Made by a program: the position numbers and the translations under genes
Part shown: in pieces, positions 54,366-64,000 of the stretch
Layout of the letters: each line of letters opens with the position of its first letter
How positions within the stretch are numbered: position 1 is the first letter of the stretch
NCBI GenBank assembly: GCA_963820055.1
Contig: CAWFYJ010000004.1
Coordinates: 310,001 to 374,000 of the forward strand
DNA length: 64,000 nucleotides
Reading direction: 5' to 3'
Origin: RHKX01 sp963820055
GTDB lineage: Bacteria > Actinomycetota > Thermoleophilia > Solirubrobacterales > 70-9
The notes under the pieces: generated by a model
Database searches by the model: none
What the model was told of the DNA's origin: nothing
What the model saw: only the letters and a program-made list of their open reading frames with translations

Positions 54366-55756
54366 GCCGGCCCCTCCCCGGTACCGGGCGAGTACGGGCC
54401 ACCGTCGACATCGCCGAGCACTCCCTCCTCGTCGGCCTCCCGCCACCGCCTGGCCATTGCCCGCAGTGTTATGACGGTCGCGACCCCGAGCAGAACGTAG
54501 AGGACGAACACCGCTGAGAACGTCACCCAGACACCGCTGGCGTCCGTGACCGCGTCCTTGGTTCGCATGATCTCGTAGACGATCCACGGCTGGCGACCCA
54601 CCTCGGTGACGATCCATCCGCTCTCGAGCGCGACGATCGCCGAGATCCCCGAGATCGCCACGGCCCGCAGGAACCACGGCGTCTTCGGAATGTCACGCTT
54701 ACGCCACCAGACAATCCCGAACCACAGACCCAGAGCGATCAGGGCAGAGCCGACCCCGACCATCGTGTCGAAGGCCCAGTGCAGCATCGTGTTCGCCGGC
54801 GGCCGATCCTCCGGCGGCACCGTATCCAGACCAGTGACCTGAGTGTCGGTGCTGAAGCCGACCAGGAATGAATCGAAGCCGGGGATGCCGATGCCGCCCT
54901 TGACGCCGTCGTCGGTGCAGCGACCATAGATGTACTCGGTGACGTCGCGGGATGTCGTCTGCACGCACTCCATCGCCGCGAACTTGATCGGCTGATCCTT
55001 CGCGATCGCCCGGGCGGCGGTGTCGCCGACGGCGAACTGGATCGGGGCGAGAATGGCGCCGAGGGTGAGCGGGATCAGGAGGCCGAGGCGGTGGTGGCGA
55101 TTGCGGCGGCCCCTGAGCATCCCGACCGCATAGACCGATGCGACCAGAAAGCATGTGACCAGGTAGGCCGCGAGGATCATGTGCGGAACCTCGTATGGGA
55201 CCGCGTTGTTGAAAATCACCTTCAGCGGGTCGATGTCGGTCACGTTGCCGGAGGCGTCCATGGTGAAGCCCCCGGGTTGGTTCATCCATGAGTTGACCGC
55301 GACGACCGAGAACGCTCCGCCGATCCCGCAGATCGCGATCGGCACTCCGGTCCAGAAGTGCTTCCAGCCGGAGAGATGCTTCCAGCCGAAGATGTAGATG
55401 GCGATGAAGATCGCCTCGAGGAAGAAGAAGATGCCCTCGATCCCGAACAGGATCCCGAAGACGTCCCCGAAGCGGCCGGTGAACTCGGGCCAGAGCAAAC
55501 CGAACTCGAACGAGAGGACGGTGCCCGTCACCGCGCCGACCGCGAACGTGACGGCCGCGACCTTGGACCAACGCTGAGCCAGCCCGAGAGCGACCTCGTC
55601 GTTGCGCTTCAAGCCGATGTAGTTGGCGATCAGCATCAGGGCCGGGAAGCCGACGCCGAGACTCGCCAGGATGATGTGGAACCCCAGCGTGAACGCCATC
55701 TGGCTCCTAGCTGGAGCCAGCTGTGCGGGCAACTCGGCGAGGATCGTCAGGGTCAC
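54362..55756 (-). CDS. cydA: Cytochrome bd ubiquinol oxidase subunit I
   Basis: A 464-residue subunit carrying the haems. The haem b595 ligand His is in MAFTLGFHIILASLGVGFPA, the b558 His in PYEVPHMILAAYLVTCFLVA, and the quinol-site motif GWIVTEVGRQPWIVY is intact. The short Q-loop form fits actinobacteria. GTG 55756 overlaps the epimerase stop (GTGA). Placement in an operon with sugar genes is unusual and suggests co-regulation with sugar oxidation. Confidence 0.95.
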   Translation of the reverse strand: MTLTILAELPAQLAPARSQMAFTLGFHIILASLGVGFPALMLIANYIGLKRNDEVALGLAQRWSKVAAVTFAVGAVTGTVLSFEFGLLWPEFTGRFGDVFGILFGIEGIFFFLEAIFIAIYIFGWKHLSGWKHFWTGVPIAICGIGGAFSVVAVNSWMNQPGGFTMDASGNVTDIDPLKVIFNNAVPYEVPHMILAAYLVTCFLVASVYAVGMLRGRRNRHHRLGLLIPLTLGAILAPIQFAVGDTAARAIAKDQPIKFAAMECVQTTSRDVTEYIYGRCTDDGVKGGIGIPGFDSFLVGFSTDTQVTGLDTVPPEDRPPANTMLHWAFDTMVGVGSALIALGLWFGIVWWRKRDIPKTPWFLRAVAISGISAIVALESGWIVTEVGRQPWIVYEIMRTKDAVTDASGVWVTFSAVFVLYVLLGVATVITLRAMARRWREADEEGVLGDVDGGPYSPGTGEGPA

Positions 55757-56727
55757 GACATCCCCCGCCCGGCGCTCGGGCCCTTCGCTTGCGCGATGGC
55801 GACCGAGAACGACGCACGGTACTGCTCCCCCGGCTGAAGAAGCGGCAGATCTGTCCCGCTGATCAGCGCGTTGGTCGGCGTCGTCATCGGCTCATACGCA
55901 ATCACCGCATCATCGGCCGGTGCGTAGATCTGGGCGAATGGATAGCCCTCTCCGAAAGTGACCTCTACGCGCCGCCCCCCGCCGGTGAGGGCAAACGGCG
56001 AGCCAGGGGCCGGCGCGACGAACGCGTCGTCGAAGATTCGCGTCCCGAGCAAGCCCGGCTCGATAGTGACCCTTCCGCGTTCCCCCGTCGGAAGCGATCG
56101 CTCGTCCAAGCAGAGGCGTTCAGATACCGGGATCTCGACCTCCCAGAGTTCGCGATCCAAACCCGGAAGGCAGAGGTACGGGTGAAAGCCGAACGAAATC
56201 GGTACCCGGGTTTCGCCGCACGCTTCCACCCTAACGTCAATGGTGAGCGTCGCCTGGCTCAGCTTCGCCCTCATCCAGATCTCGTGGGGGAACGGGAATG
56301 CGGCAATCAATCCCGGGTGCGCAGCGAAGTCGAAAGTCGCCGTCACCTCGCCCCCATCCGTAGTCGCCTCATGCGTGAGCAACTTCCAGCCGGTCGCAGC
56401 AGAGAGCAGGCCGTGGATGGGAAGCCCAGCGGAGTCGTGGGATGGTTGCGGCGACGCGAGGCCGAGATCGACTTCGGCACCCGCCAGCGAAAAGCGTGAG
56501 GCACCGAGCCGATTCGCCCAGGGGTGGAGAATGGGCACGCCCATTGTGGATCGTTCGTCGATGTATCTCCTGAGGCCTCCGCGCTGCCCCAGCAACTCGT
56601 CACCGCGATGGCGGAGCGAACAGCACACCATCCCGGCACCTGGCGCGAAGGCGGCTTCGATGCCGCCTTCTGAGTCAGTCGCCAGTGTCAACACCGGCAC
56701 ACCATCGATCTCCCGGGTCCCGATCAC
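55753..56727 (-). CDS. Aldose 1-epimerase family protein
   Basis: A 324-residue galactose mutarotase-like protein. Motifs are GVPILHPWANRLGASRFSLA (sugar-binding His and Arg), PISFGFHPYLCLPG (catalytic His) and a C-terminal YRASFSVAIAQ strand; EPMTTPTNALISG is also family-like. It interconverts sugar anomers, helping enzymes that accept one anomer. GTG 56727 follows the upstream stop directly (TGAGTG) and its TGA overlaps cydA. Confidence 0.85.
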   Translation of the reverse strand: MIGTREIDGVPVLTLATDSEGGIEAAFAPGAGMVCCSLRHRGDELLGQRGGLRRYIDERSTMGVPILHPWANRLGASRFSLAGAEVDLGLASPQPSHDSAGLPIHGLLSAATGWKLLTHEATTDGGEVTATFDFAAHPGLIAAFPFPHEIWMRAKLSQATLTIDVRVEACGETRVPISFGFHPYLCLPGLDRELWEVEIPVSERLCLDERSLPTGERGRVTIEPGLLGTRIFDDAFVAPAPGSPFALTGGGRRVEVTFGEGYPFAQIYAPADDAVIAYEPMTTPTNALISGTDLPLLQPGEQYRASFSVAIAQAKGPSAGRGMS

Positions 56728-57660
56728 TCAGAAGATCGCAATCGGGTTCAGCGGCGAGCCGGTCCCGCCGGTGATTCGCAGCGGTGCGGCAACCAAAAGG
56801 AACTCCCAGCGACCCAGGCGCTGACACTCAGCTGCAAGGTCGTCCAAGTGGAGGTAATCGAGGAGGTGGACCCCCATTGCGTTCAACGCAAGGGCGTGCA
56901 TGGGGAAGTCGATTCCTTCGGTCGTACTCGGTGCCGTGTCGTTGTTGCCGTCCGATCCCAGCGCAATCACGTCGCGCTCCGACAGGAAGCGACCGCATGT
57001 GGGATGCAGGCCGGCCTTGGCCTTGCTCGTATCCCAGGGCTCGAGCGTAGCGCGGCGGCGTCCGTGGCCTGTACGCACAAGCAGCACGTCGCCGCGTCTC
57101 GCGCTCACCCCATGCTCGCGCTCGCATTCCTGAAGGTCCACGGTGAGGACGTGATCGCCGGGCTCCATCCATTCGACCCCGCGGACCCGAGGGACGTCGA
57201 ACAGGATCCCGCGTGCCACCAGCCCGTCCCTGAGGACATCGATGGCGTCGGCCGTTGCGCCATCCGCGGTCAACGCTGACGCCGGTCGGCCGTTGTACAG
57301 CGAACCGTCGAAGACCACGTGGCAGAGTGCGTCGATGTGGGAGTGCGATTCGTTGTGGTAGTCGACGCCGATGTAGTCCTTCGCGAAGAGCATGGTCCCG
57401 GAGCCGGGCTCGGCCTGGCCGAGCGCGGTCATCCGATGGACGGCCGGCTCAGGGTTGTCGACCCCGGGCCGCGTGTTCAACGGCTGGCTCAGGGTCACCG
57501 TCGTTCCTGTGCGGACCAGTCCTCCTGCGGATACAACGTCCTCGGGGCCGTGGAGATTCAGGGCTCCGCGTTCGTCCTCCTCACCCCAGCGTCCCCAGTT
57601 ACGGAGTTCCGCGAACAGTGCCCTGAACTCGGATGCCGTCATGTCCATGGCAGCCGTCAT
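56728..57660 (-). CDS. Cyclase-family metal-dependent hydrolase (kynurenine-formamidase-like)
   Basis: A 310-residue member of the cyclase/KynB-like superfamily. The metal-binding motif is NESHSHIDALCHVVFDGSLY (H-x-H-x-D-x-x-x-H), followed by GILFDVPRVRG, RRGDVLLVRTGHGRRRA and DFPMHALALNAMG. Such enzymes open lactams, formamides or lactones. In this sugar operon a sugar-lactone hydrolase is a tempting role, but that is inference. ATG 57660 overlaps the kinase stop (ATGA). Confidence 0.83.
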   Translation of the reverse strand: MTAAMDMTASEFRALFAELRNWGRWGEEDERGALNLHGPEDVVSAGGLVRTGTTVTLSQPLNTRPGVDNPEPAVHRMTALGQAEPGSGTMLFAKDYIGVDYHNESHSHIDALCHVVFDGSLYNGRPASALTADGATADAIDVLRDGLVARGILFDVPRVRGVEWMEPGDHVLTVDLQECEREHGVSARRGDVLLVRTGHGRRRATLEPWDTSKAKAGLHPTCGRFLSERDVIALGSDGNNDTAPSTTEGIDFPMHALALNAMGVHLLDYLHLDDLAAECQRLGRWEFLLVAAPLRITGGTGSPLNPIAIF

Positions 57661-58553
57661 CGACGAGCGGCACTTTCGAGATCCTCGGCTCCGAGCTGAC
57701 CGGCGAACGGACCACTCCCGGTCATGCAGGCGGCGCCGCAGCGCGCCCCGAGCTCGACAGCCGCAAGCGGGTCAGCCCCGGAGGCCAACGCGAACGTCAC
57801 CCCACCCGCGAACGAGTCCCCCGCTCCATAGGAATCGACTCGCGGCCCCGGCAGCGGCGCAGCATCCCAGCGCCGGATGGTCCCGTCGGACCCGGTGAGA
57901 ACGCCGCCGGCCTCCCCCTCGGAGCAAGCTACGTCCGACGGCTCGGGGACGAGGTCACCCGGCGTGTAGGTCTCGCCCGGATCATTCCCGCTGAAGACCA
58001 GCATGTCGATTGGGACGCTCGCCGCCGTCAGTCCCTCGCGAGCCCGAACGGTCGCCACAAGGCTCCGTGCCGCCCGTGCGGCACGGAGACCGGCCGCGTC
58101 GGACGCGGTCAGATAGACGGCGTCGGCGTCGGAAAGTGCTCCCCACGGAATCGTGTCCTCGCCGTGAGGGGCGACGCGCTGACCGATCACCGTGATCGTT
58201 CTCTCGGCGTCGACATCGGTGTGGACAAAGGCCCGCCGTTGCGGCTCGGGACGCCAGACGACCTCGACATTGAGGCCGAGTTCCTCGAGGCGATCCTTGG
58301 CTCGATGTCCGCGATCGTCGTCCCCGAGTGCGGTGAAGAAGCTGCAATGGCCGGCCAGGCGGGCGAGCTGCACCGCCGCCACGGCCCCCCCACCCCCGAC
58401 CTCTTCCCACGAGTCGAGAGCCTCGACGATCTCCCCCTGCCGCGGCAACCGCTCGACCTTCGCGAACTCGATCCATTCGACGTGGCCGACGACCGCGACG
58501 TTGAGATGAGCTTCGGACGGGTAGCCTCGGCCGGCGCTGGAACCGTCAAGCAC
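57657..58553 (-). CDS. PfkB-family carbohydrate kinase, copy 2
   Basis: A 298-residue PfkB kinase, paralogue of 35255-36085. Motifs are GGGGAVAAVQLARLAGHCSF, FTALGDDDRGHRAKDRLEEL, EVVWRPEPQRRAFVHTDVDA and the catalytic DSYGAGDSFAGGVTFALASG. GTG 58553 has an excellent ribosome binding site (GGAGGATTTC) although the conserved core starts 16 residues later. It heads the operon kinase-cyclase-epimerase-cydA-cydB and is divergent from a dehydrogenase start only 19 bases away. Confidence 0.88.
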   Translation of the reverse strand: MLDGSSAGRGYPSEAHLNVAVVGHVEWIEFAKVERLPRQGEIVEALDSWEEVGGGGAVAAVQLARLAGHCSFFTALGDDDRGHRAKDRLEELGLNVEVVWRPEPQRRAFVHTDVDAERTITVIGQRVAPHGEDTIPWGALSDADAVYLTASDAAGLRAARAARSLVATVRAREGLTAASVPIDMLVFSGNDPGETYTPGDLVPEPSDVACSEGEAGGVLTGSDGTIRRWDAAPLPGPRVDSYGAGDSFAGGVTFALASGADPLAAVELGARCGAACMTGSGPFAGQLGAEDLESAARR

Positions 58554-58572
58554 GAAATCCTCCAAACCCGCG

Positions 58573-59514
58573 GTGCTCGTCGCCAGACGACTGCCGGATA
58601 CGGGCGTCCAGCGCCTCGCGCAGCACTGCGAGGTCGTCGAAGGAGGTCTCGACGCCGGACCCGAGCGCCTCCGCGAACTTGTTCCCGGGGTCGCGGCAAT
58701 CGTCGCCGATCCCGCCGTCCGCGTTGACGCCGGATTGCTCGAGGCCGCCGGGGCCGAGCTTCGCATCGTCGCCAATTTCGGGGTCGGCTACGACAATGTG
58801 GACCTCGAAGCCTGCCGGTCTCGCAACCTCGCCGTAACGAACACTCCCGACGTCCTGACCGACGCCACAGCCGAACTCGCGCTGGCGCTTACCCTTGCCG
58901 CGGCCCGGGGCGTGAACCGCGCCGAGGAGTCGCTCAGGGAGGGCAACTGGGTTCGGCCCGATCCCGATGCCTACCTCGGCCTGGAGCTCTCCGGGACGAC
59001 GTTTGGCATCGTGGGCATGGGCCGGATCGGCAGGCGTTACGCAGAGATGATCCAGCCGCTCGCCGGCCGGATCCTCTACGCCGGCCGTTCCCGTAACCCG
59101 GGGGCGGAGCGCGAACTCGGCGCGGTTCGGGTCCCCCTCGGCGAGCTGCTGCGGTCGTCCGACGTCGTCAGCCTCCACGTCCCCTCCAACTCGGATACGG
59201 AAGGAATGATCGGACCGGCGGAGCTCGAGGATATGAGGTCGACCGCCGTCCTGGTCAACACGGCTCGGGGCAACCTCGTCGACGAAAGGGCGCTCGGAAG
59301 AGCACTTCGGTGCGGCTCGATTGCTGCCGCCGGCCTCGACGTCTACGAGCATGAACCTCAGGTCTCCGCGGTCTTGCTGGGCGCTCCCGGTTGCGTCCTG
59401 TTGCCCCACATCGGATCCGCAACCTCACGGACGCGGAACTCGATGGCGTCGCTCGTCGCAGATTCGGTGATCGCGGCAATCCGTGGCGACGAACCCGCCA
59501 ACCGCGTCGCGTAG
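58573..59514 (+). CDS. D-2-hydroxyacid dehydrogenase, copy 2
   Basis: A 313-residue NAD-dependent dehydrogenase: LRIVANFGVGYDNVDLEACR, Rossmann motif FGIVGMGRIGRRYAEMIQPL, catalytic Arg in LVNTARGNLVDERALG, Glu in GLDVYEHEPQVSAVLLGA and His in LLPHIGSATSRTR. It is related to 32750-33682. GTG 58573 has no clear ribosome binding site, so it may be leaderless or begin a little later. With the adjacent sugar genes, a 2-ketogluconate or hydroxypyruvate reductase is plausible. Confidence 0.87.
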   Translation: MLVARRLPDTGVQRLAQHCEVVEGGLDAGPERLRELVPGVAAIVADPAVRVDAGLLEAAGAELRIVANFGVGYDNVDLEACRSRNLAVTNTPDVLTDATAELALALTLAAARGVNRAEESLREGNWVRPDPDAYLGLELSGTTFGIVGMGRIGRRYAEMIQPLAGRILYAGRSRNPGAERELGAVRVPLGELLRSSDVVSLHVPSNSDTEGMIGPAELEDMRSTAVLVNTARGNLVDERALGRALRCGSIAAAGLDVYEHEPQVSAVLLGAPGCVLLPHIGSATSRTRNSMASLVADSVIAAIRGDEPANRVA

Positions 59515-59521
59515 GTCGTGC

Positions 59522-60796
59522 TCATCCCGGCCTCGACGTGTCGACGACAATCCGGCTGCCTCGCTCCCGTGTGAATCCCGCCCAGGTCCACTCGAGCATC
59601 GCCTTCGTTCGGTCCTCGCCCGTGGAGAGTAGGGCCAAGTGCACCGCCCCCCAGGCGAGCGAGGCTGTCTTGCCCTTCATCGTCCGGCCCCGAGCCATCT
59701 GGATCACTGCAGCGCCCGGCCCGATCGTCGCCATCGTGCCCTTGTCGTGGTAGGAAAACACCTCCGTCTCCTTGCCTGCGATCTGACCCGCGATGTTCAA
59801 CCCGACCTGCTGGCCGGCTTGAAGCGCGACCGAGCCGAGCTGTGGAAGCACATCCCCCGAGTCCGCATCGAGGCTCCAGGCGATGTCGCCCACCGCGTAC
59901 ACGCCCGGATGGCCGGCCAGCGTGAGATCGGGCCCGACGGGGATTCGGTTGCCGCGCTCGAGCTCGACCCCGAGGGTGGTGGCGAGCGGATGAGCCTGCA
60001 AGCCTGCCCCCCAGACGAGGGTGTGTGCCTTCAACTCCCTGCCGGATTGGAGCCTGACGCGTTCGGGCTCGACCGCAGCGACCACCTCCTCGAGCAGGAT
60101 CTCGACGCCCCAACCCTCGAGCGTCTTCTTCGCGTACTCCTGGAGCTCGGGATCAAACATCGAAAAAAGCGTCGGCGAGGCCTCGACCAACGTCAACTTC
60201 GCCTGACCGAGGGGCAGCCCGGGATAGTCCTTTGCGAAGTCGCTGCGGTAGAGCTCGGCAAGCGCTCCGACGCTCTCGACGCCCGTAGGCCCACCTCCGA
60301 CGACGACGATCCGGAGCGCCCCGTCGTCGGCAAGGGAAGGGTCCCGATCGGCGGCTTCCCACTTGCGCAGCACATGCTCCTTGAGTCGCAGCGCGTCGCT
60401 GAGCGTGTACATCGGAAACGCGTGCTCGCTCGCGCCCTCGACCCCGAAGTAGTTCACCTGTGCTCCGAGCGCCAGCACCAGGTAGTCGAAAGCGATAGGT
60501 CCCATCTCCTCGAACTCAACCCGGCGACTCTCGAGGTCGATCACCGTCGCCGTGGCCTGGTGGACCACCGTGTTCGGCTGGTCGTGGAAGAGGTCCCGCA
60601 ACGGGTGTGCGACCTCGGCGCCCTCGAGCAGGTCTGTCGCCACCTGGTAGAGCATCGGCTGGAACGTGTGGTAGTCGTTGCGGTCGACCAGGACGACTTC
60701 GGCGTCGACCCCCTTGAGCTTGCGAGCCGCGCCGATGCCTGCGAACCCGCCCCCCAGGATCAGGACCACGGGCCGCTGTCGCTCTTCAGCAGCCAT
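59522..60796 (-). CDS. NDH-2-like NADH:quinone oxidoreductase
   Basis: A 424-residue single-subunit flavoprotein: N-terminal FAD motif LILGGGFAGIGAARKLKGVD, YHTFQPMLYQVATDLLEGAE, NAD motif IVVVGGGPTGVESVGALAEL, the second FAD motif PGVYAVGDIAWSLD and the quinone-side LPQLGSVALQAGQQVGLNIA. It passes electrons from NADH to quinone without pumping protons. It lies next to GMC and cytochrome bd genes, so all three can share the quinone pool. It is convergent with the dehydrogenase gene, eight bases apart. Confidence 0.88.
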   Translation of the reverse strand: MAAEERQRPVVLILGGGFAGIGAARKLKGVDAEVVLVDRNDYHTFQPMLYQVATDLLEGAEVAHPLRDLFHDQPNTVVHQATATVIDLESRRVEFEEMGPIAFDYLVLALGAQVNYFGVEGASEHAFPMYTLSDALRLKEHVLRKWEAADRDPSLADDGALRIVVVGGGPTGVESVGALAELYRSDFAKDYPGLPLGQAKLTLVEASPTLFSMFDPELQEYAKKTLEGWGVEILLEEVVAAVEPERVRLQSGRELKAHTLVWGAGLQAHPLATTLGVELERGNRIPVGPDLTLAGHPGVYAVGDIAWSLDADSGDVLPQLGSVALQAGQQVGLNIAGQIAGKETEVFSYHDKGTMATIGPGAAVIQMARGRTMKGKTASLAWGAVHLALLSTGEDRTKAMLEWTWAGFTRERGSRIVVDTSRPG

Positions 60797-60805
60797 CGCG
60801 GCGGC

Positions 60806-62370
60806 TCAGCTCGGGTCCGCGGCGCCGAGCCGGTCGAGCAGATGATCGCCAACCCGTAGCGCGTTCGCCATCGCTGTCAGGGCGGGGTTCACCGCCCCGA
60901 TGCTGGGGAAGAAGCTCGTATCGACGACGTAGAGGTTGTCGACCTCGTGGGTCCGGCAGTTCGTGTCGAGCACCGACGCGTCCGGATCGGTGCCGAACCG
61001 GCAGGTGCCCGCCTGGTGGGCAACCCCCGCGACCGGGATCTCGTTCTTGAGGTAGGCATGGCGGTGGTGGAGGTGTCCCTCCTCCATGCCGATGTCACCG
61101 AGCATCGACATCAGCCGGTGGTAGAGCTGCTTCTTCGGCTCTTCGTTCGTCGGCGTGTAGCTGATCGTCAATCGACCCTCGCGATCGAGTGTGACGCGGT
61201 TGTCGGGCATCGGCAGGTCCTCCGTCGAAAGCCAGAAGTCGACCGCGTGGCGAGCCATGTTCTCGAGCGTCCGGGTCGGCGCGAGCTTCGTCTCGATCGG
61301 CTTCTCGCCGCGATACATGGGCGCCGATGACTTGCCGACCATCTGGATGTTGCCGAGCGGGAAGCCGAGCTCCTCATCGCCGAGGTAGTAGTCGTTGATA
61401 CCGAGCGTCTTCTGGAAAACGGTCGGGTTCTCCTCACGGGAAAGCGCGAGGACCGCTTGGCTGTTGTGGAAGGTGTAGTTGCGACCGACCTGGTCGGACC
61501 CGTTCGCGAGACCGTTTCGATGGCGGTCGCTCGATGAGGCGAGGAGGAGCTTCGCCGAGTTCGCCGCGCCGCACGATACGACCACGACGTCGGCGCTGAA
61601 GCGCTCCTCGACTCCTTGGAGCTCGGCCACAACCTCGGTCACCGACGTGCCGGCGTCGTCCGTTACCAGCGAAGTGACCTCGGCGTTCGTCAGCAGCGTG
61701 ACGTTCGGATGCTCGAGCGCCGGGCGCACCGCCAGTACCTCCGCGTCGGACTTCGCGTGGACGAGGCAAGGGAACCCATCGCAGGTCGCACAACGAACGC
61801 ACGGGCTGTAGGGCATGTCGACCTCGTTGAGCATCACTCCGCAAGGAGCGTGAAACGGAGTCAGCCCGATCGTGGCGAAGTCGTCGGAAAGCTGCTGGAT
61901 TCGCGGCTCGTGGGATACGGGCGGAAAGGGGTAAGGGCCGCTCGCGGGCGGCTCGGTCGGATCCTCGCCGCGTGCGCCGTGCACCTGATAGAGCTGCTCG
62001 GCCCGAGCGTAGAACGGCTCCATCTCGTCGTAGGAGATCGGCCACGCGGGCGAGACCCCGTCGTGATGACGGAGTTCGCCGAAGTCCTCCGCTCGTAGGC
62101 GATAGAGCGCGGCGCCGTAGAGTTTCGTGGCGCCGCCGACGAAGTAGTGCACCTGCGGCTGGAAGCTCCTGCCACGGTCGTCGTACCACGTGTCCGGGGA
62201 GATGTAGCGGCTGTCGATGAACACCTCGCCCGCAGACCAGTTCGCCGGCTCGCGCGGTAGCCAGTCTCCGCGCTCGAGCAACAGGATCCGCTTGCCGGAG
62301 GGCGCAAGGCGATTCACCAAGGTGCCACCTCCGGCGCCGCTGCCGATCACGATCACGTCATAGTCGTCCA

Positions 62371-62374
<4 letters not shown>
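60806..62374 (-). CDS. GMC-family FAD oxidoreductase with a four-cysteine insert
   Basis: A 522-residue flavoprotein of the glucose-methanol-choline family: FAD motif DVIVIGSGAGGGTLVNRLAP, VGGATKLYGAALYRLRAEDF and the C-terminal VVDTSFFPSIGAVNPALTAM. A Cys-rich stretch near residue 190, SPCVRCATCDGFPCLVHAKS, resembles the Fe-S or structural Cys motif of membrane-linked GMC dehydrogenases. HQAGTCRFGTDPDASVLDTN contains the likely active-site His. No signal peptide, so cytoplasmic or membrane-peripheral. ATG 62374 overlaps the GH15 stop. Sugar or alcohol oxidation is likely. Confidence 0.88.

Positions 62375-64000
<1,626 letters not shown>

Overview
The window is very GC-rich DNA from an actinobacterium. 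The closest match I can infer is the class Thermoleophilia (Solirubrobacterales-like). Reasons are the gene content (P450-type ferredoxin pair, FolE2/MptA-type cyclohydrolase, zinc-ribbon/cyclase/AAA/TPR regulators, many small secreted proteins of unknown function), the frequent GTG/TTG starts, and the many 4-base stop/start overlaps. This placement is inference, because no rRNA gene is present.

Layout. 1-7.0 kb (minus strand) is the transcription/translation cluster rpmG-secE-nusG-rplK-rplA, then an inserted three- to four-gene coiled-coil/YtxH-like cassette, then rplJ-rplL-rpoB (rpoB runs off the window). 7.3-11.2 kb holds a DUF4242 gene, a Nudix hydrolase, secreted proteins and tRNA-Thr(GGT) and tRNA-Tyr(GTA). 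11.2-17.7 kb holds the principal sigma factor and a plus-strand series: folE2, apbE, ferredoxin reductase, ferredoxin, a lipoprotein, two small membrane proteins and a ferric-reductase-like membrane protein. 17.7-25.7 kb holds pgsA, a VapBC pair, a family 5 uracil-DNA glycosylase, a GT2/DUF2304 pair, a carotenoid-cleavage-type oxygenase, a MarR regulator and lon.

25.7-39.2 kb is a rearranged accessory segment. It contains a tandemly duplicated unit (GT2 glycosyltransferase plus secreted sorbosone-dehydrogenase/PKD protein) in which one copy is decayed, a 5'-truncated glycoside hydrolase, and three about 550-bp copies of one Ig-like cassette, two in one orientation and one inverted about 10 kb away. 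Between them lie a 2-hydroxyacid dehydrogenase, a PfkB kinase and a frameshifted glucose-6-phosphate dehydrogenase.

39.3-51.0 kb is an accessory region punctuated by five decayed pieces resembling the 3' half of a tRNA-Thr(CGT), each close to the end of a plus-strand gene. Its genes include an APC permease, a YWTD-type propeller, a phosphoesterase-like lipoprotein, a 1,162-residue cyclase/AAA/TPR regulator and a CHAD-Nudix fusion. 51.0-53.1 kb has secreted proteins and an M43 metalloprotease. 53.4-64 kb looks like a sugar-oxidation and respiration island: PfkB kinase, cyclase-family hydrolase, aldose epimerase and cytochrome bd oxidase in one overlapping operon, flanked by a second 2-hydroxyacid dehydrogenase, an NDH-2-like dehydrogenase, a GMC oxidoreductase and a GH15 hydrolase.

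Caveat: single-base frameshifts recur in genes that should be intact (secE, zwf, several secreted proteins). Many are probably sequence errors, so products in those places are reconstructed across frames.
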